Origin: Rhodosorus marinus
Taxonomy: Eukaryota > Rhodophyta > Stylonematophyceae > Stylonematales > Stylonemataceae
Direction of reading: 5' to 3'
Assembly (NCBI GenBank): GCA_029953675.1
Contig: JAMWBK010000009.1
Span: 1,116,001-1,180,000, forward strand
Length of the DNA stretch: 64,000 nt
The translations under genes and the position numbers were made by a program. Positions 12,660-24,802 of the stretch are shown piece by piece; the first letter of the stretch is position 1, and each line of letters opens with the position of its first letter. The notes below the pieces were generated by a model, which had not been told where the DNA came from, did no database searches, and saw only the letters and a list, made by a program, of their open reading frames with translations.

Positions 12660-15600
12660 GAATCCAGTTCCCAAACTAGACCAAAAACCACGACAAACTT
12701 CTTCCTCCTACCCAGCGCAATTCATAGGTCTCTCCTTGTCCTACACCACACTGTCCACATTCCGCCTCTTAACATAGCCTCCCTCCTCCCTCACTGATGG
12801 TTGCCCAAATTTCTCTTATCAACTAGTGAATACACTATTTTGAGTGTTGCCGACAACTCGCCCTCATGCCAAATCCAGCCCTTTCTTCCCCCCCCCCCCG
12901 TGCAACCAAACATAAAACTCCATCCATTCTCTGAAAATATATGAATAGAGCTCATTTCTCCGTTTTGGGGTTCTTCTCCACCCTCTTCCAAGCGTGCACA
13001 TTGTCGAATACACCGCTGACACCCCCGTTCTATTCAATGGGTTCTGATTCCAAACCTTAAGAATTTGGTTTAAATTAGATGAGGTCTCTAGAAACCAACC
13101 CCCCCCGCCAACTTCCTCCTGGATAAGCATTTTTCCCTCTTGCCTTGTTTTCAGAGCCACTGGAAAACCTTAATAGCCCATAATGGACGTGGCAGTTTTA
13201 TTGATATTCGAGAATCTATTGTACCCGAGAACAACTCGCCTTGCTTTTTTCTTTTTTTTCCTTGCTATCTTCTTGTTTGGGACGGATTCGGTCTCCATTC
13301 CTGAATCATTGATTGGTGCTGGGCGCAAACCATGGTATCTTTTCATTGGTTAAAGAATGGTTTCATCTTTTATTTTGCCGTTGAGTTTTACGGCCTGGAA
13401 CGATTTCTACAGTCAGATTCAATTTACTTTTACGATATTCTGCTGTACCGTCCACGAGTGGATTCTCCAATGGCAATATAGGACCATCACAAACAAGTGA
13501 TGATTGGACTGTCAACTTTCGAACGGATAGCTAAGTGCTTTTCATTGGTTATAGAAATTTATTCTTCCCTTTCTTGACTGATTTTGATTGGCTTGGAGAT
13601 ACTTCCTCTTGGCTTTGCTGAATTTCTTGTTCCATGGAGGGACGCTGGTCCTCAACCTGGAGAATAGAGCTTATAGCACGGCAACTGCGAAGGTTAATTT
13701 TAGGATGTTTACGCTCCCCTCGGTTTCGTGCTGCTTGAGCTCTAGCGGAGCACAGGAACATCTGCCTTGAACCACAAGCTTTCGAATGCTCCATGGCTGA
13801 TCGGGATTGAATGCTGAGCAAACAGGACTGACGTTTGTCAATACCGACTCCCTGTTCGGGTACGTGCCTGGGTTAGGGCAAGACATAGTACACAGATTGC
13901 GTCATTGCCTCAGTGCCACTAGGATCAGGCTAGTAAGAGGTGTTAACCAGTTCACTGTCGACTGTTCCGCAGACTCTCAAGCTCTGTGCGTAAGAGGTGT
14001 TAACGCTGCAAATTGTGGAGAGAGCCCGCAGCTCTCAAGCAGAACAACAAGTAGCCGAAACCCGCTGGGCTTGGATGACCGCTTATGCGACTGCTGGATT
14101 AGTTTGTGACTAATCTGCAGATTTTTGCCCAACTTGGCAGTCCTTCAGAGGTGGAGGATTAACTGAGCTATCCCACCACTGTTTTATGCAATGTGTCTTT
14201 CTCTTAATCAGATTGACACCTGCCTTTCCAACTACATTTCTATGGAATGTGTCTTTGTCTTGATCAAACTGACACGTGCCTCGTCGCTTCGATGAAAGCG
14301 TGAAGTAGCCGAAAAGGGTAAATTATAGAGGACGTGCGACAGGAAATGACCCACGCTGAACTTCTTGCCGTTCAACCAAGCCAACCACACTCAGCAGGTT
14401 GCAGTGGATACACAGCTCGACATGGGATGTGCTGGATTTTTGTGCTCCAGCTGATAAGCATTTCCAGTCCGTTCCTGCTACCTTCTGCTTGGCCAACTTC
14501 TCGGACTTCTGGCTCCCGCCCGCTCCCTCAAAAAGGAAGAGCGCGTACCACGCCAGCATCGATAGGACTGCAACGGAGATAGCGAGAACCTCCTGCACTA
14601 AAAGAACGCTTCCGACACCCTCTGCCCGCTCCCCAAAAAGGGAAGAACGCAAACCACGCCAGCATCGATCGGACTGCAACGGAGATAACGAGAACCTCCT
14701 GCACTAAAAGAACGCTTCCGACGCCCTCTGCTCGCTCCCCAAAAAGGGAAGAACGCAAACCACGCCAGCATCGATCGGACTGCAACGGAGATAACGAGAA
14801 CCTCCTGCACTAAAAGAACGCTTCCTACGCCCTCTGCCCGCTCCCCAAAAAGGGCTGGAACGCGAACCACGCCCGCATCGATCGGACTGCAACAGAGATA
14901 ACAAGAACCTCCTGCACTAAAAGAACGCTTCCGACGCCCTCCGCCCGTTCCCCAAGAAGGGAAGAATTCGAACCACGCCAGCATCGATCGGACCCCAACG
15001 GAAATAACCGGAACCTACTGCACTAAAAGAACGCGTCCGACGCCCTCTGCCCGCTCCCCAAAAAGGGAAGACGCGAGCCACGCCCGCATCGATCGGACTG
15101 CAACGGACATAACGAGAACCTCCTGCACTAAAACAACGCTTCCGAGTGGCCAAAAAGGAGCGCCCCCTGCGTACGACAGAAAACCGCGCTGCCCCACCAT
15201 ATAGCACAACAGGATCAGCCACCAATCGTCTTCCTTGGTCAAAACGTGCAGCCTAGAGTAATACAGCCAGGACCTCAGACATTGCATGTAAAGTTCAATG
15301 CACTATATTCCCGTCGGATAAAAATCTGTGCTGCATGTACTTTTCCTCTTCAGTTTGCCGCCTATCCAAAAAGACAGCAGATGCCCAACCATCGTAGCCG
15401 TTGTCGAAAGAGAAAAAAGAAGAGAATACCTTGGCAAAGTCGCATCCCTTCTCCATCATCAGCGAGACGAATTTCGCCACTGACAGAAAAATACCACAAC
15501 GTCCATTGCACTTAATCAATCAAAATACACATTTTAAATATTCTATTGACCTAATTCTTCTACTTTTCATGTAGGGCTTCCAAGAATATTTGTCATTTAG

Positions 15601-16969
15601 GAAATAATTACAATGTATTCAATCCAAATGCCGATGCGCCATGGAGGGTTTCACGTCCGTAGATATTTAACGCCGATTTGTAAAGAAATTCAATATATGA
15701 ACATCCAAGAATTATGTCGGAGCAGTTTACGTCATCCACTCACTTTCCAACACATCCAAAATCGTGCCAGCTGAATGGATGAATTTCTGTTTTTTTAAAT
15801 ATTGTTTGTCAACAACCAGAGAAAGAGGGCTTCGAAAAGTTAAACTAAAATAAATTTGCTGAAAAGGCTTGAAACCTCCATTTACGGATATGTCCTGCTT
15901 TTAAATTGACAAACCTGTCATATTCCAAGAACCGTTTTTTTGCGGGTTCTTAACGGATTCCATTGGCGTCCTAGAAAAAGGACGTATCCCGGACCATTTT
16001 TCTTCCCACATTGTTTCATTCAAGCAGTCATTATCATTCGTACAAACCATTTCGGCTAGGGCGGGAGAGGACTAAGGCGTCCCCTATCCTGTCCAAAAAA
16101 TTGTTTATTCAAAATATTGGCTGCGCTATTCCATGGATACCCCCCCTAAACAGATCGGGACGCAATCAATTTAAGATAGCCTTCCCTAAACATCATCTGT
16201 TCGTCCTATTTACTTCAATAAAACAACGAGATGGCCACAGAATTTCATCTCATGGTAAGCCCTCGCCCTTTCTGTGCAAAATAGAAAACCGGGGTGCATA
16301 TTTCTACGGATCCTAGACCAAAAAAAGACGGGGTCGGTTTCTTTCGAAAATACTTTTGAAAAACATGAATCTGTTGTTTGGGTGGCGTTCGTTGATTGAA
16401 CTTCTTTGGGATTTTCTGATTTTTCTCCCTTTTCGCCAAGCTTCCCCCTCCCTGTTCTTTTTTGTAAGTTTTTTGTTGTTTGTTTTTGTGCGCCTCCCGC
16501 TGATGGAGAACTCTTTCGTCAAGTTTGAGAGAGAGAGACAGGGAGAGAGTTATATGTCTCCCTGGGAAGCCACTTTGCGATGGGTAAAATCTGGGCTGAG
16601 AGAGCATTTGGGATGGGGAGGTTGAGCGAGGGGGGAGGGGAGGGGAGGAGAGGGGAGGAGAACGGGGATAACTTGTAGTGTAGACGGGGGATGAGGGAGA
16701 ATGAAAATCTGATTGATCTTAGAACTGTTAACTGAAAGGCTTTGAACTTTTTTGTGTGTGTGTGAGAGAGAGAGAAAGAAAGCTTTGAGGTGAACAGCAT
16801 TTGCTGGCTTACGGGTGGGGTTGCTTGGGTCTGGGAGAAAGGAGGCATTCAGAGTAGCAACCGAGGAGTGTTGTTGTATGAGTTTCGGCTTTGGTAATCT
16901 GGTGGGTGGGTGGGTGTATCTACTGAAAGGAGGGAGGCAAGGGGAACGGTCGAGGTATTGTTCTTCAAG
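12660..16969. other. Gene-poor region with minisatellite
   Basis: No protein family was recognised. The region holds a C10-11 run at about 12889-12899, several CCAAT/ATTGG boxes (two nearly identical copies of cttttcattggtta at about 13338 and 13531), a short repeated word gtaagaggtgttaac near 13935 and 13989, an imperfect 35-base direct repeat at about 14190-14280, and the 106-bp minisatellite. From about 16400 onward the plus strand becomes G-rich, with (gggga)n and (ga)n tracts, leading into the MLO-like gene. Confidence 0.5.
14521..15150. repeat. 106-bp minisatellite, six tandem copies
   Basis: Six head-to-tail copies begin at 14521, 14627, 14733, 14839, 14946 and 15052. Copies 2 and 3 differ by only about two bases; copies 1, 4, 5 and 6 are more diverged, and copy 4 is 107 bases. 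The last copy ends near 15146. Each unit includes the palindrome-rich word gcatcgatcgg. Because 106 is not a multiple of three and the minus strand lacks stops over much of the unit, long overlapping open frames appear across it; these are artefacts of the repeat, not genes. Confidence 0.93.
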
Positions 16970-19282
16970 ATGTTGTTACGTTGGTTGGCCGTTCGGGCTG
17001 ATGACTCTGGCTCGGATGATGATGGCTTTATAGAGGACTCTTTATTAACGGAGCTACTGGGGATTGGGATTATTGTGTTTAACCTGATCTTTGCTTTTGC
17101 TCTGAAAAAGCTTGAGCCATGGGCAGAGAAGAGGCACCCGTACATTGGAATGACAATGAGGGTTATGTATAAAGAGCTCATGAGCCTTGGAATCATTGCT
17201 CTCATATTCACTTTGATCGAGGTCGCGGTGCATCCTTCAAAAACTGTTGTCATTGCCTTTGAGTATGCGCACATATTCTTGTTCTTTTTAGCCGTGATGA
17301 ACATAATCGCGGTGGGTGCAACTACATACACCAGTCTGCGAATCAGCCGTACGTCTTACCGCACAGGAGTTCTCTCTCAAGGGGGTTTTTTGCTGTTGAA
17401 ACGGTTCTCTGATTCCTTGCAACTCGACGGCAATTCATCTCTTCAATAGGACGATGGAAGAAGTTTCAGAACCTTACTACTTTCAAGTATGAAAAGGACA
17501 AGAACGAGTATGAGGCGCTTTCTACGAAGAAGCACAGTCACCATAATATTTTCTGGGAGAGTCTTGTTTGGCATGGTTGCAACCTCAGGAAACTCCATAG
17601 ATTTAACTACCTCCATGACGAGATGAACTTTCATGACTTGCGAATACAGTTCCTGCACTACATGGATTTACCCCCGGTTTTCAACTTTTCGAAGGTTTGG
17701 CCTCCATGCTGCAATCATCTTGTAGAGAGTTCCGGACGCGTGAAATTTGAAACTGATCCAGTGCAATTGTCAACGTTTGCAGTACTTAAGACATGTGAAA
17801 TCCACTATCTTCGTGGAACTGGTTGAGATTGCGTGGTACAGTTGGCTGATGGTTCTAGCGATATTCGTGGTGGACTGCATTCGTAGAATATTTTACGCAT
17901 CTCTCACATATGACTTGGCGATGTTGATCGCGCTCCCGTGGTGCAATTTCATCCTGTGCTTCATCATCTACCGGAAAGTGAAGCACATTTATTGGGAAAT
18001 GACGAAGCATCCTGGTGGGCGCCGCCGCACACATCCGTATCGTTGTCTGGAGTGTTTGTTGAGTCACTCTGCTGAAGGCGCTCTTCGATCCATCGTTCTT
18101 GAATAGGGTTGTACTTTGATGAGGGGAGTGTGCTTGCGTCCGAGCTGGATCTCGAAGAAAAGGGAGTCCAGCCTAGGTACAGCTTTGCGTCTACGAGCAT
18201 ACCTGATGATCGTGATTCAGAGGAGAGACCCTCAGCTCGCGCACTTGCTAGATATTCGGTAGGTTTGTCATTCCGTGCAATGCTTCGGGTAAGTCAATCT
18301 TCTGAAGTGACTACTACGTTCACGCGGTTCTCCCAGAGAGAGGAAGCCCGAGTGAGCCATGAGAAGAGCAGGAAGGAATTCGTTTCGAACTTGTATTCCA
18401 CGGAATCTTCAGCACCACTCTGGAAGGGAGTTGAACATCGCCATAACGCCAATGAGGCTTCGAAGCTCGTACGATCAACCCAGGTGGCTGTGGAAAGCGA
18501 TCTCGGAGAAAACGGAATACCAACTGAATCAGCGGAAACCAAGGGTAGGGATCAAAGGCTTGTGTCTAGTTGTTGAACACGTCACAGATCTTGATCGCTC
18601 GAAGTCTCATTCCGCGTCCTCCTGTTCTTGCGTAGCCTCTGTCCGTTCCTCAGTCTCGGATAAAGCATCTGTGGACGGGAGAGACAATAGGATGTCGCTT
18701 GACGGGCGTGCAGGTTCCGTTGTGTCGGATGATGCTATGAACGTCAACAAAACGATTCATGAACACGCAATTGAAGTGAAGATGGCACGCGCCGAGGATA
18801 CAGGGCATCCGAGGTGGTTGACCTTTTTCATTCCTAGACTAAAACGGAAAGCATCGTCGGCGGAGAAGTTATTCTGGTTTGGATCAGCGCACTTCTTTGC
18901 CTGGTTGTGTCAGATGACGCTTTTATTCTCGGTCATTCTGATGACGTTGAACATCACGGACCTTATTTTTGATCCTCCGAGATCGGCAGAACCCTACTTC
19001 CTTGTCGCGCTGGTTTCTGCTATAATAACGTTCATTCTGGTGCAAATCATTCTGGCCTTCACGATGAAGAAGTACACGATCGTGCTCAACGCCGCGCACC
19101 TCGTAGAGGACGAGCTCTCGGCCGTGCTTATTGAGGAGTCCCTGAACAATGGGCTCGTCGAAGACTACGATGACGATGATGATTCAGACGATGACTCAGT
19201 GCACAGCGAAGCGGAAAAAAAGGCTCGTATGAGAAGTCGTCTATACTTTCTAGGTTTTATGCGCCAGAAGCTCAGGATCTAA
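16970..19282 (+). CDS. MLO: MLO-like seven-transmembrane protein
   Basis: MLO proteins are plasma-membrane seven-helix proteins; in plants they act as calcium-permeable channels and as susceptibility factors for powdery mildew. Five exons (16970-17348, 17450-17694, 17783-18014, 18107-18544, 18588-19282) sum to a whole number of codons, about 662 residues. Family features in order: the first membrane helix, then the EALEKIK-like helix ending KELMSLGIIALIF; EYAHIFLFFLAV with RISRRWKKF across the first splice; FSK-YLRHVKSTIFVELV; a membrane pair IAWYSW...WCNFILCFII; then EKLFWFGSAHFFAWL, matching the FWFGRPxLVL motif; and a last helix. Differences from plant MLO: a long Ser-rich cytoplasmic insertion of about 240 residues between the helix ending KHIYW and FWFG, and a tail with an Asp-rich stretch and no clear Trp-containing calmodulin-binding site. 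An alternative start at 16910 is in frame. The gtttgg donor of exon 2 is atypical. Confidence 0.82.
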
Positions 19283-20191
19283 CGCGGGCCCAACGTTCCT
19301 GATACACAAAGCGCAATCAATTTATTTTCAACTCGGTGGACTGGTTTCTATCCAGCCCACTGAACCTAGAGATTAAGGCCAAGCTAGGCGAGGTGCCATA
19401 GTTGTCGCGCCGGTTGTGAGCTCCACGCCGGAACCTGTTGTATACGTAATAAAGAGTTTTGCAGTTTGTTTTGAGTCTGAGGAAGTTTGGTTCAAAGAGA
19501 ATCAAACAGTGATTATTTTTGCTCATCGCTCAGCATCACAGGAGAAGACGTTTCCTCTTTCGAAGGAGTCGTCCTCTTTTGGGTAGCGTGTGGAGTTTGT
19601 GCATCACACCAGCCAGCCGCCGCCAAAAAACTTGACGAACTTCAGCCGGTTTGACAAATGCCGAACTCATCCTCGCGATAGTAAATCAAAATTCCAGGAA
19701 CAAAGCATAGGCTGGGACGCGGATCAAAACAGAGGAGCAGAACACCTACCTCAATAACCAGCGGGATTGGTCTGAAAGCTTCTTTCCTTCCAGAGCTCTA
19801 CCCCTTCAGTGTACAAATTCGAGTGCTCTCGGGTGGACCGCCGCATCTCCAGGACCTGATGTTGAAAACACTCTAATCACCTGAAACGTGATTCGCGCAC
19901 GATCGAGGACCTTGGCGATGGGTTCATGTGTCGTGATGAATAATAGATCGCCAATTCTCCTCCGTGATTGAACTCACACAAGCACAAATAGTACATCGTA
20001 TGGAGCTACAGCTCTCCAACCTGGCAACAACTGAACCTTCTTGCCGGTGACGAGTGAACTCGACGGATCCAATACCACCAACTAGTCATCAACGGCTGCT
20101 TAAGACTTGAGCTTGCGAGCGACAGCTCAAGTGGAGTCGAGGAAGCTTGCTTGTGCTGCGTTTTAGATTTATCTGGCATTGAAGCCGGGCT
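19283..20191. other. Intergenic region, no gene seen
   Basis: This lies between convergent genes: the MLO-like gene ends at 19282 and the minus-strand gene ends at 20192. I see no open frame with recognisable content, RNA gene or repeat here. Confidence 0.5.
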
Positions 20192-20852
20192 TCAGACATC
20201 AGAGTCAGAGTCAAACCCTTTCTGCCACTCTCCATCATCGGGTGATTCTTGTTCATTGTCCTGGCTCTTCTTTTTCTTCCGCTTCTTCCGAGCTATTGAA
20301 TCATCCGCTATCGCAATCTTCTTCTTCCTTTGAACAGCCTCGATCTGTACGACCATCCAGCGTTGCAAATCGCGTTCGAGTTAGAAAAAACACAATAGTA
20401 GGTTGCAAAAGCATAACCGCAAGCATATGACTAACAGGGCTTACCCGGACCGTTAGCTTCTCCTTGATAGGTTCTGTAGACATCAACGAAAGCTTGGATC
20501 CACGAGACAAATGGTACAAACTACCCGATCCACTGGAGCCCAAATCATGGAACTCATCCTCGTCGTCGTCGCCGACGGTCTCAACGCTCAGAACTAATCC
20601 CTCCAGTTTGTTTTCGTCAGTACGCTTCCTCTTCTTCGTGGTCGTTCGATCCTTGACCTCAACGGCGACGAGGAAGACCCCATCCTTCCGTACGGAGTAG
20701 ACGCCGAGCTCCTCATCAAAGTCCGGATGTCTATCTCCTAGAAGCCTGTAGTTCTTTAGTCGGGAAAACCCCTCTTCTTGAGGAGAAGAATTATCCTTCT
20801 GCTCCTTCGGTCGCCATTTAACTTCCAAGGGCTTCACCTTCTTCGATGTCAT
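20192..20852 (-). CDS. Lys-rich, probably nuclear/nucleolar protein
   Basis: I do not recognise the family. Two exons (20445-20852 and 20192-20344) join in phase at TVR-IEAVQRKKK across a 100-base GT-AG intron and give about 186 residues. The middle holds a compact folded-looking segment (RLLGDRHPDFDEELGVYSV, FLVAVEVKD). A basic block TTKKRKR lies near residue 75, and the tail carries RKKRKKKK followed by an acidic Asp/Ser end. Alternating Lys and Asp/Glu blocks are typical of nucleolar or chromatin-associated proteins, but this is inference from composition only. The neighbouring minus-strand gene, about 770 bases beyond its start, encodes a Tudor/AT-hook protein. Confidence 0.68.
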
Positions 20853-21623
20853 ACCGCTTCTGATCTCCGATTTACTAGTTCAGTTCACTAGGGCCCGAAC
20901 TGGTTGCCGTTCTACTTGCGTGTGGCCGCGACAGGCAACTTAATATAGATTCGTCCTGCAGGTAGCTGCACTGCCCCAATGCGCACGTGCACCGACGGAC
21001 GGGCGGTGCGACTGCGAAACTTTCAGATGGGAATAATTACCATCTGATTACCGACTATTCGTGATGGGTTCGGCAGCAAAATTCTGGTCAACGCTTACAA
21101 CGGCGGAGCTCGTTGGGAGAAGGCATTTAAGAGTTTTCGATTTGCAAGTATGGTTTCCTGCTTGTTTCGAAATGGTTTTAACTTCTAGCAACCCTTGGGA
21201 GCCACTGATCAACAGCAGCTGCTCAGGATAATATAAAACAAACATCAACAAAAAAAAAACCAGTCTACGGCGCTCCTTGTTAGGCCTCTCGAGCTGAGAG
21301 GTGAAGCGCATGCTCGTGAACCTCGCTGTTGCGCTACAATCACAAACCCACACGTTTGAAAGCGGGCCTGTCCTCCGAGGAAACGGCTATCGCTTTGAAC
21401 AAGCAGAACAGAACATGGACTTGCCCAGCTAAGGAACTCGCATCCGACTAGACACTGACATGATGAACGCATCCGGGGCTAAAAGCCACGGGGAACGTTG
21501 CGGAGGAAACCATCGCCAATTCCCTCGTAACTGCCAACAGGCAGCAGCTTTCTGTACAGTAGCAGCAGAGCTCTTGCTCGAGCAAACAATACGTTTATAC
21601 GTTTAATAGGTTTGCTCGAGCGC
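20853..21623. other. Intergenic region, no gene seen
   Basis: This separates two minus-strand genes in the same orientation. The small open frames at 21048-21472 show no recognisable domain. It presumably contains the promoter of the Lys-rich protein gene and the 3' end of the Tudor/AT-hook gene. Confidence 0.45.
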
Positions 21624-24600
21624 TCACTTGGCTGTTTGATCGGTTGATATGGTCTTTGGCTGACTTCTCTCCAACCCTTTTCCTGCATCCAATGTAGTCT
21701 CCTGGTGAAACTCGTGGAAAGCGCCCTTGCTCACTATTCCCTTCATCCTCATTTCAAGATCTTTCAGAATCTTTATGTCAGACTCCATTAGTTCAGCCGA
21801 CGCCGACAGCTCCGCTAGATCAACCGCGTATGCCAAAATTGATCCGGAAGGATCCGACTCGTACAAGTTGATCGAGGCTTGGCTTTCGGCGTTTTTGAGC
21901 CTCAAGTTTCCCCGGAAAAACCTTAGCTGAATGCCTTTCAGCAACACCATCTCCTGGCACCACTCTTCATCAGTCAGAGGTGGTTTCCATACCCTATAAT
22001 TCCTCCTTGCGTTGTTGAACTGTGGATCCCGATTGGGAAACACCAGCCAGTCGAACTCGCGGACCTCTTCCCGAACCTTTCCCCTAAATACACTCACGGC
22101 TGATGGGAACCTCCGAAAGTCTTCGAGCACTGCTACAACGCTACTAAAGCATGTCTTCCCCACATCTCTTGCCCAGGAGGTAAGGTCCTCATCCTGAGGT
22201 TCGCTAGCATTTTCCACGACCCATATTGAGCTTGATATCGCCACCAAGCACTTTGCGATGTCGAAGTAGTCCGTTTTGTTTTCTGGCCTCAAAGCGAGGA
22301 CGTCCAACGCTCCAGGCCGGTGTGCAGACACAATAGGTGTTGAGGTGATGTTTGACGAATCCTTGTTGCTGTTCATCGGATCTTCACTGCGGGGTGTTGG
22401 CCGAATAGGTACAAATCCTTTCTTATTGCCATTGGCCCCATTCACAGATCCTTGTACTCTCTCTGACGGCGACTTCGTGGACTTGTCCCCCTTGTCTATT
22501 CCGGGCTTTTGGCCAGGTGGTTTTGTTGTCGCAGGGCTGCCAATTGGCTTCGAATTGTGGACACCTCCTGCAGACCAAGAACGATCACTAGCTTAGCAGT
22601 CACGTCCATGTCGATCAGAATCAAGACACGAGGCAGAAACACTAACCGTTCATCGGAGGGGTTTCTCTAGCCACTGGATCCTCCGCCGGTCTAGTCTTTG
22701 GAGGCCTGCCTCGCTTAGGCAGGTGGCGGTCCTCATCCACATCAGTCGACGGCTAATTCAAATGCGGAAAATCCGATATGAGCAGGAGTCGGAGCGCAAA
22801 CAGAATCTTTAGGGGACTTCTTCTGTTCATTACCGCTTTTCTCTTGCTTTTTACCTGCACGGCGTTTGGCATGCGTTGGGGGCCTCGTGTTTCCTGAGTG
22901 TCCGGTCGCTGGTTATGTTTCGGAGCCGGACCCGTAGGCATCCCAGGTCCTACCCGGGTGTTGGGGAAAGCATGCGCGGCTGGTCCCTTGGCAGAAGTCG
23001 TCTCAGGAGAGGGAGCAACCGACTCTGGGACCTGGAGCGAAAAGCACAAGAAAGGGGTCGAACATGCGTTTGTGAGCAAGTTCGTTGAACAATACGCATT
23101 CCCAATTCAGCCCAAAGCGTCTGATAGCCTTACGGTTGGAAGAGCGTTCGCTTGCTCCTTTGGTAGAATTGACGGCTTCAAGGATACGTCGGCGGGTTTA
23201 TGCGTACCCAGCGGCTGATCGGGATCTACGAGGGCAGGAGCTCTCAGTTTTCAGCGTCAATGGGGTGAGGTCAAGGGGACCACGGAAAGTCGGTGACTGC
23301 CAGGCCCGATTCTACTCAACCTGTGATACTTCGGACAAATGCGCTTACTTGCTTGGACAGGCTGGTAGAAGCTACGCTGCCCGAAGAGCATTCCAATGTC
23401 GCTTCTTAGCTGCAGAATCTCAGCCCTCTGCAGAGTTGATTCCTGTTGCATCACAAACATATGCTCCCGCAACAATCGAACCTCGTCGAGAGTATCTGAT
23501 ATCCATTTCTGCGTTTCATTCTCGTATAACGGTGCTCCCCTTTCTTTCATGGCCGTAAGTCGCTCAGATCCACCTCCCAAGCTCTCTCGCACTTGCTTGA
23601 CCTGGGTAGAGAAGCAGAACAAGCTGAGATTTCATCAAATCCCCACTGGAACCAAATATGATCGATAGAGTACGTACCTTTTCAGACACGCGTTGTGTCA
23701 CGGAGACTCGGGGATCATCCACCTTATCGCTCAAGGGGTTCGCAGGAGCGGGAGCAACTGGCAAAACGTTTGATGGTGATCCTATTTGATTCGGAGCTGC
23801 TGGGGAGGCATCAGGCACAGCGTTTGAGAGTGGGAGTTCCTTCACGTTTGTCGTCGGAGAAGGCAGATTCTGGATGCTTTTCTGGATGCTCTTCTGTACA
23901 CTGTTTTGGAGTTCCTCAGTTAGATTGGATGCCTCTACATTGATTGCTTGCTCTCCAATTGGAGTTGCGGGAGATTTTCCATTTCCTGGGGCCGCATCAT
24001 CTGGGGTAGAATTTTTCCTCTGTCCCGCCGCAGGAGGTTCAGGGGTTGCCATGACTCCCTTCTCTGCAAGCTTCTCTTTCTCTCCTCCACGTTTGTTTGT
24101 CTCTACCTGGATAGCAGGCGCCGTATCCGTTGTCTGAAGTTTACGGGAAACCAAAAATCTTAAGCGTTAGCAAAGCATGCCTAGTACCGTACGAAACGGT
24201 GGAAACAGTCCAAGCCGTTTCCAATCCTTAGACTAAGCTAAGCCACATCCCGACAGGGACTGTGGACGGGATGTTATGGGACAGATCAAAACTAAAAAAA
24301 TATCAGAATTACTTGCCGTTGGTTCCGATTCCCAAGGGTTTGTGCTGCCCTTGTTATCGGGCTGAGGCTTTCCCGATTTTGACAAATTACCCGTAGGCTG
24401 GGTTAGCTCAGGACCAGACCGCCGGTTCTCTTCAGGCGGAGCCCTCCTCGCGTTCTCAGCAGAAAGTCTAGGAGGCGTTGATCGGATGTTTTCTGGGTGC
24501 TGGGCTGATCGCTTGTTCTCTGGAATTTCCGCTATCCGAGAAGTATTCGCGCTTTGAATAGATATAGCGCGAAGGCTTTTCGCTTTGTCCCACAAGGACT

Positions 24601-24802
24601 TTTCCTCGGAGCTCGTGAAGCGCCACCTTTCCCTGAGCAGATCCAAAACTTCCTCATCTCCGTCCTCGTACTTTACCTTATGCTTACGAGACTTTGCATC
24701 GTACTTGTTTATTACACACCCATAATATTTATTGTCAAGAGGCCAAAACACTTGAATTGACCTCCCCTCGAGCTCAACACCGTACTTTACACCCTTAGCC
24801 AT
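21624..24802 (-). CDS. Tudor and AT-hook chromatin-type protein
   Basis: This is a multi-exon gene. Exon 1 (24313-24802, from MAKGVKYGVEL) encodes a Tudor-like domain: QVFWPLDNKYYG, then KYEDGDEEVLDL, the form found in plant PDS5/MSH6-type Tudor domains that read methylated histones. Later exons are low-complexity (ending 23678), a helical, probably coiled-coil segment (23349-23601), a Pro-rich exon (22855-23031), an exon with the AT-hook core KRGRPPKTRP (22647-22752), which binds the minor groove of AT-rich DNA, and a long last exon (21624-22567) with an unrecognised folded region. The last three exons join exactly in phase. The junctions after exon 1 and between 23349 and 23031 do not, so an exon or boundary there is missed. 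An in-frame upstream Met exists at 24832. A role in chromatin is inferred from the two domains. Confidence 0.7.

Noticed and set aside
13930-14005. Possible small structured RNA from the repeated word gtaagaggtgttaac
   Set aside because: Only two short copies occur, and no stable fold or known RNA signature could be recognised.
14323-15287. Several overlapping minus-strand open frames of 60-128 codons
   Set aside because: They are the 106-bp minisatellite read in successive frames; the repeated peptide arises from the DNA repeat, and no start or splice context supports a gene.
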